A stretch of 22,326 bases of DNA from JBGTLW01 sp041743835 (GCA_041743835.1 JBGTLW010000203.1:1-22326), one strand, 5' to 3'. Shown: positions 9,676-17,253, counted from the first letter of the stretch. Program-made: numbers and translations. Notes: generated from the letters alone by a model not told the origin.

Positions 9676-9772
9676 CGTCTGGCGGCTGGGGTTGCAAGCG
9701 ATCGGCGGCTAGGTAAACTATTGGGCTCGGCTTCGCGGGACCTCCTTGTGGACTCCCGCCAGCCGTCAGACG
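9676..9772. repeat. inverted repeat spanning the 8764-9660 gene / rpmE intergenic region
   Basis: The 14-nt arms at 9676-9689 (CGTCTGGCGGCTGG) and 9759-9772 (CCAGCCGTCAGACG) are complementary at 13 of 14 positions. Between them GCGGGA (9735-9740) and TCCCGC (9754-9759) form a second, nested pairing. The right arm ends 18 nt before the rpmE ATG and so would lie in its leader RNA. Confidence 0.5.
9692..9719 (+). promoter_or_regulatory. candidate sigma70-type promoter for rpmE
   Basis: TTGCAA (9692-9697), a 16-nt spacer and TAAACT (9714-9719) match the consensus at 4 of 6 positions in each hexamer. Transcription would start near 9726 and leave a leader of about 65 nt containing the 9735-9759 hairpin. 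This is a weak prediction made by eye. Confidence 0.3.
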
Positions 9773-9790
9773 CCAAACCTCAGGCCAGCC

Positions 9791-10054
9791 ATGAAACCCG
9801 ACATCCACCCCAAGTACCGCCCGGTTGTCTTCCAAGACGTCTCGGCTGACTACAGTTTCCTCACCCGCTCCACCGTCAAGAGCACCCAGAAGGTCAAGTG
9901 GGAGGACGGCAATGAGTACCCGCTGGTGAAGGTGGATATCTCGTCCGCGAGCCATCCGTTCTACACCGGCAAGCAGAAGTTCCTCGACACCGCCGGCCGG
10001 GTCGAGAAGTTCCAGAAGAAGTTCGCGGGCAATTACTTCGGCAAGAAGAAGTAA
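9791..10054 (+). CDS. rpmE: 50S ribosomal protein L31, type B
   Basis: Protein of 87 residues starting MKPDIHPKYRPVVFQD, a clear match to L31. It lacks the CxxC zinc-binding cysteines and has the longer middle region (KWEDGNEYPLVKVDISSASHPFYTGKQ) that defines the type B form. It binds at the interface of the 50S and 30S subunits. The upstream in-frame start at 9746 would add a non-conserved stretch, so the ATG at 9791 is preferred. The gene is monocistronic, with an intrinsic terminator 26 nt after its stop. In bacteria that carry both types, the zinc-free form is induced by zinc starvation. Whether a zinc-binding copy exists here cannot be seen. Confidence 0.95.
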   Translation: MKPDIHPKYRPVVFQDVSADYSFLTRSTVKSTQKVKWEDGNEYPLVKVDISSASHPFYTGKQKFLDTAGRVEKFQKKFAGNYFGKKK

Positions 10055-10079
10055 ACCGGACCGATTGATGCACACCCGA

Positions 10080-10108
10080 AGCCCACGCTCGCCGAGCGTG
10101 GGCTTTTT
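10080..10108 (+). terminator. intrinsic terminator of rpmE
   Basis: AGCCCACGCT (10080-10089) pairs perfectly with AGCGTGGGCT (10095-10104) around the loop CGCCG, and a run of five T ends at 10108. It lies 26 nt after the rpmE stop and 55 nt before prfA, so the two genes are probably transcribed separately. Confidence 0.9.
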
Positions 10109-10163
10109 CATAGGCAATTTCCTGGGCGTATCCCCAGCCTTTTCTGTATCTTGAGCCGCACCC

Positions 10164-11246
10164 ATGTCTGATCCCAACCCCAAGTTGATCGCCAAGCTCA
10201 ACGCGCTGTCAGAACAGTTCGCGGAGGTCGAGTCGCAGCTAGCCGACCCCGGCGTGGTGGCTGACCACGAGCAGGTGCGCGACCTGGGCGTCAAGCGTGC
10301 GGCCATCTCCGGCATCGTCGGCCGCTACGCCCAGTACCGCCGGCTGATGGCGGACATCACCGAGTCGCGGCAGATCATCGCGGCGGGTGACGATGCGGAA
10401 CTGGTGGCCATGGCCCGCGAGCAACTGCACGAGCTGGAGTCCGAGTCCGCAGCGATGCTGGAGGCGATCGCTGCGGAACTGGTGACCGCGGATGATGCCA
10501 CGGTTGGCTCGGTGATCGTGGAGGTGCGCGCGGGGACCGGCGGCGCGGAGGCGGCGCTGTGGGCGGGCGACCTGCTGGAGATGTACCAGAAGTTCGCGGC
10601 CCAGCGGCGGTGGAAGGTGGAGGTCATGGACATCTCGCCGGGCGATCAGGGCGGGGTCCGCTCGGCGGTGCTGGGGGTCAAAGGCCCCGGCGTGTGGCAG
10701 GGGCTGGGGTACGAGGGCGGGGTGCATTGCGTCAAGCGTGTGCCCGCAACCGAAACCCAGGGCCGTGTGCACACCTCGACCGCGACGGTGGCGGTGCTGC
10801 CCGAGCCAAAGGATGTCGAGTTGGACCTCAACCCCGATGACGTGGCCGTGCACGTGACCACCGCCCAAGGCCCCGGGGGCCAGAACGTGAACAAGGTCGC
10901 CACCGCGGTTCACATGATCCACAAGCCCACGGGTATCGAGGTGCGGATGCAGGAGTCCAAGAGCCAGCAGCAGAACCGGGAGAAGGCCTGGACGCTGCTC
11001 AAGGCCAGGCTTTTTGAGCGGCAGCGCGAGGAGGCTAGCGCCAAGCGGGCCGAGCAACGCACCGCGATGATCGGCACCGGCGGCCGGGCCGAGCGGATCC
11101 GCACCTACCGCTGGAAGGACAACATCGCGGTCGATCACCGGCTTGGCGAGAGCTTTGGGCTAAGCAAAGTTATGGCGGGTGATCTCAACGACCTGGTCCT
11201 GGCCCTGCTGGCTGAAGACCGCGCCCAGCGCCTCGCGGCCCTGTGA
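10164..11246 (+). CDS. prfA: peptide chain release factor 1
   Basis: Protein of 360 residues, the normal RF1 length. It recognises UAA and UAG in the ribosomal A site and triggers peptide release. The N-terminal coiled domain (1-100) is followed by AGTGGAEAALWAGDL, the codon-recognition tripeptide PAT at 194-196 within KRVPATETQGRVHTS (the PxT type of RF1, not the SPF of RF2), and the GGQ catalytic loop at 238-240 in QGPGGQNVNKVATAVH. The C-terminus has RAERIRTY followed by the VDHRLG region. The start is the ATG at 10164, with no clear Shine-Dalgarno sequence. The usual downstream partner prmC, whose product methylates the GGQ glutamine, is absent here; the next gene is a secreted protein. 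Confidence 0.98.
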   Translation: MSDPNPKLIAKLNALSEQFAEVESQLADPGVVADHEQVRDLGVKRAAISGIVGRYAQYRRLMADITESRQIIAAGDDAELVAMAREQLHELESESAAMLEAIAAELVTADDATVGSVIVEVRAGTGGAEAALWAGDLLEMYQKFAAQRRWKVEVMDISPGDQGGVRSAVLGVKGPGVWQGLGYEGGVHCVKRVPATETQGRVHTSTATVAVLPEPKDVELDLNPDDVAVHVTTAQGPGGQNVNKVATAVHMIHKPTGIEVRMQESKSQQQNREKAWTLLKARLFERQREEASAKRAEQRTAMIGTGGRAERIRTYRWKDNIAVDHRLGESFGLSKVMAGDLNDLVLALLAEDRAQRLAAL

Positions 11247-11300
11247 CGGCTCGGCCGACTTCTCCAAAGCCCGCGCGACCCAACACCCGATAACACCCCG

Positions 11301-14138
11301 GTGAACGTGTGGTCCTGGGCTTCTGAACGTGGCAGGTCGGCGGGTACGGTGCTGGTCATCGTGGCTGGCGTCGTTATTGCGTGGTTGGCCCACGCCCAAG
11401 TTGCCAGGGGGCAGCAATCCGACACCCCTTCGATCCAGCCCGCAGCCTTGCCCGGCGGCCCCACCGTCGCCACCGCAAGCCCGACCCGGCTTGTGAAGCT
11501 CTACGACTTCGAGGACCGCGACGATTCGGGCCTCAAGATCGGCATGTCCCTCTCCAACGCCCCCGACTGGTATCCCATCGGCCGCGACCCGCAGGAATCC
11601 GACCCCTCCTTCCAACGCCAGCCCTTGCACCAGCAGTTGCAGGCCCGGCGGCACTACCCCGCGTTCAACGAAGTGCGGATGGATGACAAAGCTGCGCACA
11701 GCGGCCAGTACGCCCTGCACCTCCAGTTACGCGGCGGGAACACCGGGGCGTTCGTGGAAGTCGGGGCTGTGCCCGCAGTGCCGGGGAGCGACTACCGAGT
11801 ATCGGCCGCGGTGCGGACCGATGTGCTCAAGCGGGCGGGGGCGCAGGTCTCTGCTTACTTCATCGACGCGCGCGGCAAGGCGATGGCGCACACCATCGCC
11901 TCCGTCGGCCCGTTGCAGACAGACGGGCGTTGGCAGTCCTTCTCGCTGATGCTGCCCGGGGACTACCCCGACGTCGCGTGGATCGGCATCGAAGTCGAGG
12001 TGCTCCAGCCGACGGTCAATCCCGAGAGCCCCCTGGGTGATGAGCAGGTGGTGCTGCCCGACATCCGTGGCGGGGCGTGGTTCGACGACATCGCGGTCTG
12101 GCAAGTGCCCAGCGTGCGGATCGCGACGCAGAGCCCGGTCAACATCATCCGCGCCCCCGAGCAGCCGCAGGTGTCGGTCTCGGTGCGCGACCTGTCGGGG
12201 CAGCGGTTGGTAGCCGAGGCCACCATTTACGATGCGGGCATGAACCCGGTGCTGCGTGAGACCCGCCGGGTCGGTGCGGGTTCGCCGGGCAACTGGTTGT
12301 GGGAGCCGAAGCTGCCCGCGTTTGGCTGGTACCGGATCGACCTTGCGACCGTTGAAACCGAGGGCCCAGCCGCGGGGCAGGTGATCGCCAGAGCGGGCGG
12401 GGCGCTGCTCTATCTGCCCGGCAAAGAGGCGCTCGCGCCCGCAGACCGTGCCCGCTTTACGTTGATTGCTGAAGACGCCAACGCCAACGAGCTGCGGCTT
12501 ATCGACAACCTGCTGATCGCGACCAATCTCTACGCGGTGACCCTAAGCGCCTTCAACCCGCAGACCACGCTCGCGGATTTCGAGCACCAGCAGGCTCAGA
12601 TCAACAACGCGGTGGAGAAGCTGCTCATGAGTGGGCGGCATATCACATTGACCCTGGACCCGGTGCCGATCGAGCTGGCGCAGGCTCTTGGCCTCGACAC
12701 CGCCGATGCCATGGCCGCGATCAATAAGGAGCCCGACCAGTGGGAAACCTACCTCACCCCGGTGGTCATGCGTCACGGCCAACGGGTCCGGCGGTGGCAG
12801 GTCGGCTCGTCACTCCAAGCCGATGCGTACTTCCAACCGCACCTGTTGGCGGCCAGCCGCAAGCTCACAGCCATGTTCTACAACCTGGCCCCGGACCCGG
12901 TCCTCGTGCTGCCCTGGTCGCTGGACCAGGCCCGCCGACTTGGCGATTTGGATCAATACGAGTACGCGACGTATGTCCCCGTGGGGATCACACCCCGCGA
13001 CCTGGGGCAGTACCTCGATGACTGGCAGACGCCGCCCGCGCAGGTCGCGCTGGAATTGGCTACCCCCTCAGCCCTGAAGGTTCCGCAGGACCAGCGCGTC
13101 CGCGACCTGACGCTCCGCATGCTCTACGCGTGGGAGCAGGAGCCCGCCGCCATGGGACTGCGCCGGCCGTGGACACCCGCGGGGTCTCGCCGGGACACGC
13201 TTGTGCCCGATCCCTTGCTCGGCGTGCTGGCAAACGTCAGTCACCATTTGGCTGGGCGGCGAGTCGTGGGCAGGCTCAAGGTGGTGCCGGGGGTGGAGTG
13301 CATGATTCTTGACGGGAATCGTGGGGGGATGCTGGCCCTGTGGAATGAGCAGGCCGACGAAGACGCGGAGATCGCGATGATGCTGGGCAACGACCCGGTG
13401 GCTGTGGATGTCTGGGGCAACCGCGTGCCGCTGCCCAAGTCCGATGGCATACACCGCATGACCGTGCCACGCACCCCCGTTTTCATCGAGGGGATTGATG
13501 CACGCCTGGCCCTGTTCCGATCTGCCTTTACGCTCACGCCCGCGCTCATCGAGTCGCGGCAGGGCAAGCACGAGCGGACCATCACACTAAGCAACCCGTT
13601 CGACAGCACCATCTCCGGGCGGCTCATCATCACCGGCCCGGAGGATTGGCAATCGTCGCCGAGCACCCACTTTTTCTCCATCGCATCGGGCAAAACCATC
13701 GAATTGCCCATCACCTTCAGTTTTCCTATCAACGAAGTGGCGGGGTACAAGGAGTTGACCGCCCGCGTGCAGTTCCGGGCCGACCAACCCTACGACATCG
13801 AGCTGAGTTCGCCGATGATGCTGGGGCTTCCGGGCATAGATTATTCCGCGACCATGGCCCTGGTGGACGGCGACAAGCCGGGCACCACTGACGCGGTGGT
13901 GACAGCCATCGTCACCAACACCGGCGACACGGTCGTCTCGCTGTACGCCTTCGCCTCGCTGGCGGGTCACCCCCGCACCGAGCACCCGATCCCGACACTC
14001 GAGCCCGGCGAATCGGCGGTGCGCAGCTTCCGCTTCCATGAGGTCAGTCACGACCTGAGCGGCCACGCCATCCGCGCAGGGATCCGCGAGAACAACGGCC
14101 CGGCCATCCTCAACTACCGACTCACCCCCGGAAATTAA
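11301..14138 (+). CDS. large secreted protein of unknown function, multidomain (945 aa)
   Basis: Starts at GTG 11301, 54 nt after prfA. A signal peptide is clear: basic and Ser-rich up to about 13, hydrophobic 15-29, and an AHA cleavage site at 30-32. Residues about 60-270 look like a carbohydrate-binding or jelly-roll module (LVKLYDFEDRDDSGLKIG, HSGQYALHLQLRGG, YRVSAAVRTD, GAWFDDIAVWQV). Residues about 285-380 look like an Ig-like domain. The middle (about 385-650) has helix/strand alternation that could be a glycosidase-like barrel (LLIATNLYAVTLSAFNPQTT, WQVGSSLQ, MLYAWEQEPAAMGLRRPW). A small sandwich follows (LALWNE to VDVWGNRVPLP). The C-terminus has two CARDB/NEW3-like Ig-type domains (about 750-940, including ITLSNPFDSTISGRLIITG). 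No enzyme family is recognised and no catalytic residues can be named. The likely location is periplasmic or cell surface, in polysaccharide handling; this is inference only. Confidence 0.85.
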   Translation: MNVWSWASERGRSAGTVLVIVAGVVIAWLAHAQVARGQQSDTPSIQPAALPGGPTVATASPTRLVKLYDFEDRDDSGLKIGMSLSNAPDWYPIGRDPQESDPSFQRQPLHQQLQARRHYPAFNEVRMDDKAAHSGQYALHLQLRGGNTGAFVEVGAVPAVPGSDYRVSAAVRTDVLKRAGAQVSAYFIDARGKAMAHTIASVGPLQTDGRWQSFSLMLPGDYPDVAWIGIEVEVLQPTVNPESPLGDEQVVLPDIRGGAWFDDIAVWQVPSVRIATQSPVNIIRAPEQPQVSVSVRDLSGQRLVAEATIYDAGMNPVLRETRRVGAGSPGNWLWEPKLPAFGWYRIDLATVETEGPAAGQVIARAGGALLYLPGKEALAPADRARFTLIAEDANANELRLIDNLLIATNLYAVTLSAFNPQTTLADFEHQQAQINNAVEKLLMSGRHITLTLDPVPIELAQALGLDTADAMAAINKEPDQWETYLTPVVMRHGQRVRRWQVGSSLQADAYFQPHLLAASRKLTAMFYNLAPDPVLVLPWSLDQARRLGDLDQYEYATYVPVGITPRDLGQYLDDWQTPPAQVALELATPSALKVPQDQRVRDLTLRMLYAWEQEPAAMGLRRPWTPAGSRRDTLVPDPLLGVLANVSHHLAGRRVVGRLKVVPGVECMILDGNRGGMLALWNEQADEDAEIAMMLGNDPVAVDVWGNRVPLPKSDGIHRMTVPRTPVFIEGIDARLALFRSAFTLTPALIESRQGKHERTITLSNPFDSTISGRLIITGPEDWQSSPSTHFFSIASGKTIELPITFSFPINEVAGYKELTARVQFRADQPYDIELSSPMMLGLPGIDYSATMALVDGDKPGTTDAVVTAIVTNTGDTVVSLYAFASLAGHPRTEHPIPTLEPGESAVRSFRFHEVSHDLSGHAIRAGIRENNGPAILNYRLTPGN

Positions 14139-14196
14139 GCCCCCCCCGGAAGTTGCCCCCGGAAACATTCCCCCGGAAACATTCCCCGGAAAATGT
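14123..14196 (+). repeat. degenerate ~14-nt tandem repeat (CCCCCGGAAACATT)
   Basis: Two perfect adjacent copies of CCCCCGGAAACATT occupy 14156-14169 and 14170-14183. Degenerate units flank them: one overlaps the last codons and stop of the 945-residue gene (about 14123-14136), one lies at about 14139-14155, and one at 14184-14196 (CCCCGGAAAATGT). ACATT and AATGT at the end could form an imperfect hairpin. The remainder of the 14139-14344 gap holds a TACAAT at 14262-14267 but no convincing -35. Confidence 0.7.
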
Positions 14197-14344
14197 CTCC
14201 GCGCAAACTGACGCCGTACTCCGATCGCCGATGTGGTGATGCCGGGGCGATGCGTTGGGCCTACAATCCGGCCAGTGTGACGCGATGCCTTAGCGCGGCC
14301 CCGCGAACGTGATCTCAAGCTAATCACCCCGGAGTTCCCCAGCC

Positions 14345-14914
14345 ATGGACGCTCACTATCTCAAGGCCAAGCACAAGGCTGGTCTGACCTATCCCGACTA
14401 CCTCGCCACCGGCAACGCGGACCAGCAAGCCAACTGGGGCAAGATATACGACCAGTGCGCCCTCGATGCCCATCAGCAGTCGCTGCTCTCGGGCTTCACG
14501 CGGAAGATGCACGTGTTAGGGCTGTCGGGCATCTGGTGCGGGGATTGTGTGCAGCAGGGGCCTTTGATCCAGCGTATCGCTGAAGCCAACCCCGGCGTGA
14601 TTGACCTGCGTTGGCTTGACCGCGATGAGCACGCAGACCTGCAGGACAAGCTGACAATCAACGCGGGCAAGCGTGTGCCGGTTCTGGTGTTCTGTGCGGA
14701 GGATTTTGAGTTCGTGTCGTGGTTTGGCGACCGGACGCTGACGCGGTACCGGGCCATGGCGCAGAAGAACCTCAAGGGTGCGTGCCCGCTGCCCGGTGCG
14801 GCGGTGCCGGCTGATGAGATGAAGGGGACGCAGCAGGACTGGCTCGATGAGTTCGAGCGGGTGCATCTGTTGCTCCGGCTGTCTGGCAGGCTACGCCAGG
14901 TCCACAACGATTAA
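14345..14914 (+). CDS. thioredoxin-like protein with CGDC redox motif
   Basis: Protein of 189 residues. A helical N-terminus (1-52) precedes a thioredoxin fold with VLGLSGIWCGDCVQQGPLIQRIAE, where Cys65 and Cys68 form a C-x-x-C redox pair in the style of the Thioredoxin_9 family. The cis-Pro region is RVPVLVFCAEDFE. There is no signal peptide, so it is cytoplasmic and likely a disulfide reductase or thiol-transfer protein. It starts at the ATG 14345 with GGAG about 10 nt upstream. It is flanked by the large secreted protein and the DksA-like/lspA pair, and no partner suggests a substrate. The stretch after its stop (14915-14970) holds a weak CCCCG/CGGGG hairpin. Confidence 0.85.
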   Translation: MDAHYLKAKHKAGLTYPDYLATGNADQQANWGKIYDQCALDAHQQSLLSGFTRKMHVLGLSGIWCGDCVQQGPLIQRIAEANPGVIDLRWLDRDEHADLQDKLTINAGKRVPVLVFCAEDFEFVSWFGDRTLTRYRAMAQKNLKGACPLPGAAVPADEMKGTQQDWLDEFERVHLLLRLSGRLRQVHND

Positions 14915-14972
14915 GGCCCGGCGAGCACAGCAGATACGGCCGTGTTTCTGCCCCGTGGACGAACCGGGGGGT

Positions 14973-15001
14973 TTGAAATAGCGTATTGACGGCGGTACAC
15001 T
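14973..15001 (+). promoter_or_regulatory. sigma70-type promoter for the DksA-like/lspA operon
   Basis: TTGAAA (14973-14978), a 17-nt spacer and TACACT (14996-15001) match the consensus at 5/6 and 4/6 positions. Initiation would be near 15008, giving a leader of about 60 nt before the TTG start at 15069. Confidence 0.5.
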
Positions 15002-15068
15002 GCGGTGCTTTCCCGGGTCCGGCCGGCCCCGGTTACCACCCCCGCGATTATGAGTGGAGCCCCCTACG

Positions 15069-15914
15069 TTGGCCAAGAAGCAGTCCAAGACGGTTCGAAA
15101 ATCTTCTAAGTCGAGCACTGGCAAGAAGAAAAAGATTTCGAAATCCCCAGCCCCACGCAAGCCGGCGGCCAAAAAGCCAGCGTCTGCCCCCAAAGCGGCT
15201 AAAAAGAAGGTCACCAAGAAGGCTCCGACCAAAACCGTCAAAAAGACGACAAAAAAGACCACCGCCAGCAAGGCTGTCAGGAAGAAGCCCACCGCGACAA
15301 AAGCCCCAGCTAAGGCCCCCGCAGCCAAAAGCGCCAAGCCGACGCCCATCACCGTCGCCCCGGACAAAGCCAGCAAGAGCGACAAAACCAAGAAGCAGGC
15401 ACCCCCAGCCCCGGTTGTGACCGTCTTCAAGCGGACAGCCGGGCCAAAGCCGTCCAGTTTGTCCGCCCCGCGTCCCGCGCCGTATGTCAACGGCGACGAT
15501 GCCGTGGACTGGACACCCGCCAAGCTCCGCAAGGTCAAAACCGACCTGACCCGCAAAGACCTCAACGATTTCCTCGCGCTCCTCCTGGAGAAGCGGGCCG
15601 AGATCATGGGCGATGTCGCGGCCCTCGAATCCGCCCGGCGTGCCCAAGACGGCGACATCTCGCACGTCCCGCTCCACATGGCGGACGTTGGCTCAGACAA
15701 CTACGAGCAGGAGTTCACCCTCGGGCTTATGGAGTCTGAGCGCAAGCTGGTGCTCGATATCGATGCCGCGATCGAGCGTATCCAGGACAAGACCTATGGC
15801 GTGTGCCTCGAATCGGGCAAGCCAATCCCGCGGGCACGGCTGGAGATCAAGCCCTGGGCACGGTACACCATCGAAGTGGTCCGCGAGCGGGAGCGCCTGG
15901 GGCTGCCGGTCTAA
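15069..15914 (+). CDS. DksA/TraR-like protein with lysine-rich histone H1-like N-terminal tail
   Basis: About 281 residues from TTG 15069, giving MAKKQSKTVRKSSKSS. GGAG 10 nt upstream favours this start over the GTG at 15054. Residues 1 to about 115 are low-complexity Lys/Ala/Pro/Thr (KKPAAKK-like), as in histone H1-like DNA-binding tails. Residues about 155-281 match the DksA/TraR coiled-coil plus C-terminal domain (DLNDFLALLLEKRAEIMGDV, HMADVGSDNYEQEFTLGLME, AAIERIQDKTYGVC). Of the four zinc-ligand cysteines only one remains (CLESG, then RARLEIKPWARYTIE), so the zinc finger is probably non-metallated. The likely role is an RNA-polymerase-binding regulator or a nucleoid protein in the cytoplasm. 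It is followed after 18 nt by lspA, a neighbourhood also seen in other phyla. Confidence 0.85.
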   Translation: MAKKQSKTVRKSSKSSTGKKKKISKSPAPRKPAAKKPASAPKAAKKKVTKKAPTKTVKKTTKKTTASKAVRKKPTATKAPAKAPAAKSAKPTPITVAPDKASKSDKTKKQAPPAPVVTVFKRTAGPKPSSLSAPRPAPYVNGDDAVDWTPAKLRKVKTDLTRKDLNDFLALLLEKRAEIMGDVAALESARRAQDGDISHVPLHMADVGSDNYEQEFTLGLMESERKLVLDIDAAIERIQDKTYGVCLESGKPIPRARLEIKPWARYTIEVVRERERLGLPV

Positions 15915-15932
15915 GCCCCGGCTGGATCGCGC

Positions 15933-16577
15933 ATGACCGACCCCGCTCTCCCGACCCAACCCGACATTGGCAAGCGCCCGAGACCGGGCCGCGCAGCACG
16001 ATCCCCGTTGGTCATCGCGTTGTTTGTGCTGGTCACCGCGCTGATCTGTGGGGCCGACCTGTATCTCAAGCACTGGTCCTTTGAAACCGTAGCCAACCGC
16101 CCGGTGGAACTGACCCCCCAGGTGATCGACGAGCACGAGGCATTCTGGCGGCAGTACCCGCACGATCCGACCGTGGTCATCCCCAGCCTGCTTAACCTCC
16201 AACTGACCACCAACCCCGGCGCGGTCTTCGGCCTCGGCAAAGGCGGGCGATACATCTTCATCGTCGTCAGCGTGGTCGCGATCTTCATCATCAGCGTCAT
16301 GTTCGCCCGCAGCCCAGCGAGAGCATGGCTCTTGCACCTGGCTCTTTCGCTGATCCTCGCGGGTGCGATGGGTAACCTTTATGATCGCGTGGTGTACGGC
16401 GCGGTCAGGGATATGCTCCACATGCTGCCGGGCACGGGGATTTGGCCGTGGATCTTCAACCTCGCGGATGCCGCCCTGATGGCGGGGGTCGGGCTGGTGC
16501 TGGTGCTGACGTTTCTCAACGATCGACAGACGACCGCCGCGAAGCGGGCCGCCCCGCAGCCGACACCAGAAGCCTGA
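15933..16577 (+). CDS. lspA: lipoprotein signal peptidase (signal peptidase II)
   Basis: Inner-membrane aspartic protease that removes the signal peptide from prolipoproteins after lipidation. Its 214 residues exceed the usual ~160-170 because of a cytoplasmic N-terminal extension (1-24) and a longer first extracytoplasmic loop (about 48-92). Transmembrane helices lie near 25-41, 106-123, 131-148 and 176-195. The conserved motifs are NPGAVFGLG (94-102), AGAMGNLYDR (143-152), VRDML with catalytic Asp160, and FNLADAAL with catalytic Asp179. The two Asp are 19 residues apart, as in the Pseudomonas enzyme. It starts 18 nt after the DksA-like stop, in one operon. Its last 62 bases overlap the 3' end of the convergent amidotransferase-like gene. 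Confidence 0.95.
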   Translation: MTDPALPTQPDIGKRPRPGRAARSPLVIALFVLVTALICGADLYLKHWSFETVANRPVELTPQVIDEHEAFWRQYPHDPTVVIPSLLNLQLTTNPGAVFGLGKGGRYIFIVVSVVAIFIISVMFARSPARAWLLHLALSLILAGAMGNLYDRVVYGAVRDMLHMLPGTGIWPWIFNLADAALMAGVGLVLVLTFLNDRQTTAAKRAAPQPTPEA

Positions 16578-17253
16578 ACAACCCCAGATTCAACGGCCCA
16601 GCATCCTGCCCCGGTGCCCGCTCCGGGTGCCATTGCACGCCGACATAAAAAGCCCGTTCCGGGTCATACACCGCTTCGATCAGCCGATCCTCCGACCGCG
16701 CCAACACGCGCAGCGAGCCGGGGTCCGAGATGGCCTGCTGATGGTGCGAATGGACCACCGCAGCGCCTCGCGGCAGGGGGGCGCCATCTGCCTCCACCTC
16801 CACGCGATGCTCCGATTTGCGGTGTCGCTCCACCACGTCCAGCGGTTGGGAGTCGGGCATGAACTGGTCCAGCCTCCCCCCGGCCCGCAGAGCCATGAAC
16901 TGCATCCCGAGGCACACACCAAGCACCGCGGCGTCCGGCTTAGCGCGGTCGATCTCATCAAACAACGCAAGCTCGAACGCCTGACGCGTCGGGTCCATGA
17001 TCCGGGCACGCGTGTGCGTCGGCTCACCAAACGCGGCCGTGTCGGGATCGACCCCGCCCGTGAAGACAAACCCATCGCACAACGCCACGAAGTCCGCCAC
17101 GCGATCCGCTTCATGCCCAAGCATCACCGGGACCCCCCCCGCATCGCTGACCGCGCGGCTGTACCCGACGCCCACGTCATAGCGACCGCTGCCCCTCTTG
17201 TTGTCGAGGTTGTCCGCGGTGATCCCGATGACAGGGCGAAATTGGCTGGCCAT
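16516..17253 (-). CDS. class I glutamine amidotransferase-like hydrolase (gamma-glutamyl-GABA hydrolase/PuuD family, C26)
   Basis: Protein of 245 residues, normal for the family, which hydrolyses gamma-glutamyl amides such as gamma-glutamyl-GABA. The catalytic triad is complete: Cys114 in GVCLGMQFM, and His209 and Glu211 in VGVQWHPER. Other family features are RPVIGITADN at the start, GFVFTGGVDPDT (oxyanion region), and VHSHHQQAI. The start is the ATG at 17253. No polyamine or glutamine pathway genes adjoin, so the substrate is uncertain. Its last ~20 codons, an Arg/Ser-rich tail, overlap the end of lspA on the other strand. A shorter tail would be enough for the fold. It is divergent from thrC with a 65-nt gap. 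Confidence 0.9.
   Translation of the reverse strand: MASQFRPVIGITADNLDNKRGSGRYDVGVGYSRAVSDAGGVPVMLGHEADRVADFVALCDGFVFTGGVDPDTAAFGEPTHTRARIMDPTRQAFELALFDEIDRAKPDAAVLGVCLGMQFMALRAGGRLDQFMPDSQPLDVVERHRKSEHRVEVEADGAPLPRGAAVVHSHHQQAISDPGSLRVLARSEDRLIEAVYDPERAFYVGVQWHPERAPGQDAGPLNLGLFRLLVSAAGRPASRRSSVDR

Noticed and set aside
10239..11138. 299-residue minus-strand frame opposite prfA
   Set aside because: Antisense shadow of a certain RF1 gene; Leu/Gly/His-rich with no recognisable domain.
14262..14267. TACAAT as a -10 element for the thioredoxin-like gene
   Set aside because: No acceptable -35 hexamer at 16-18 nt spacing, so it was not listed as a promoter.
14891..15700. 269-residue minus-strand frame with a hydrophobic Leu/Phe/Val-rich run, resembling a membrane protein
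   Set aside because: The hydrophobicity is the complement of the AAG/AAA/GCC-rich lysine tail of the DksA-like gene read in reverse, so it is an artefact.
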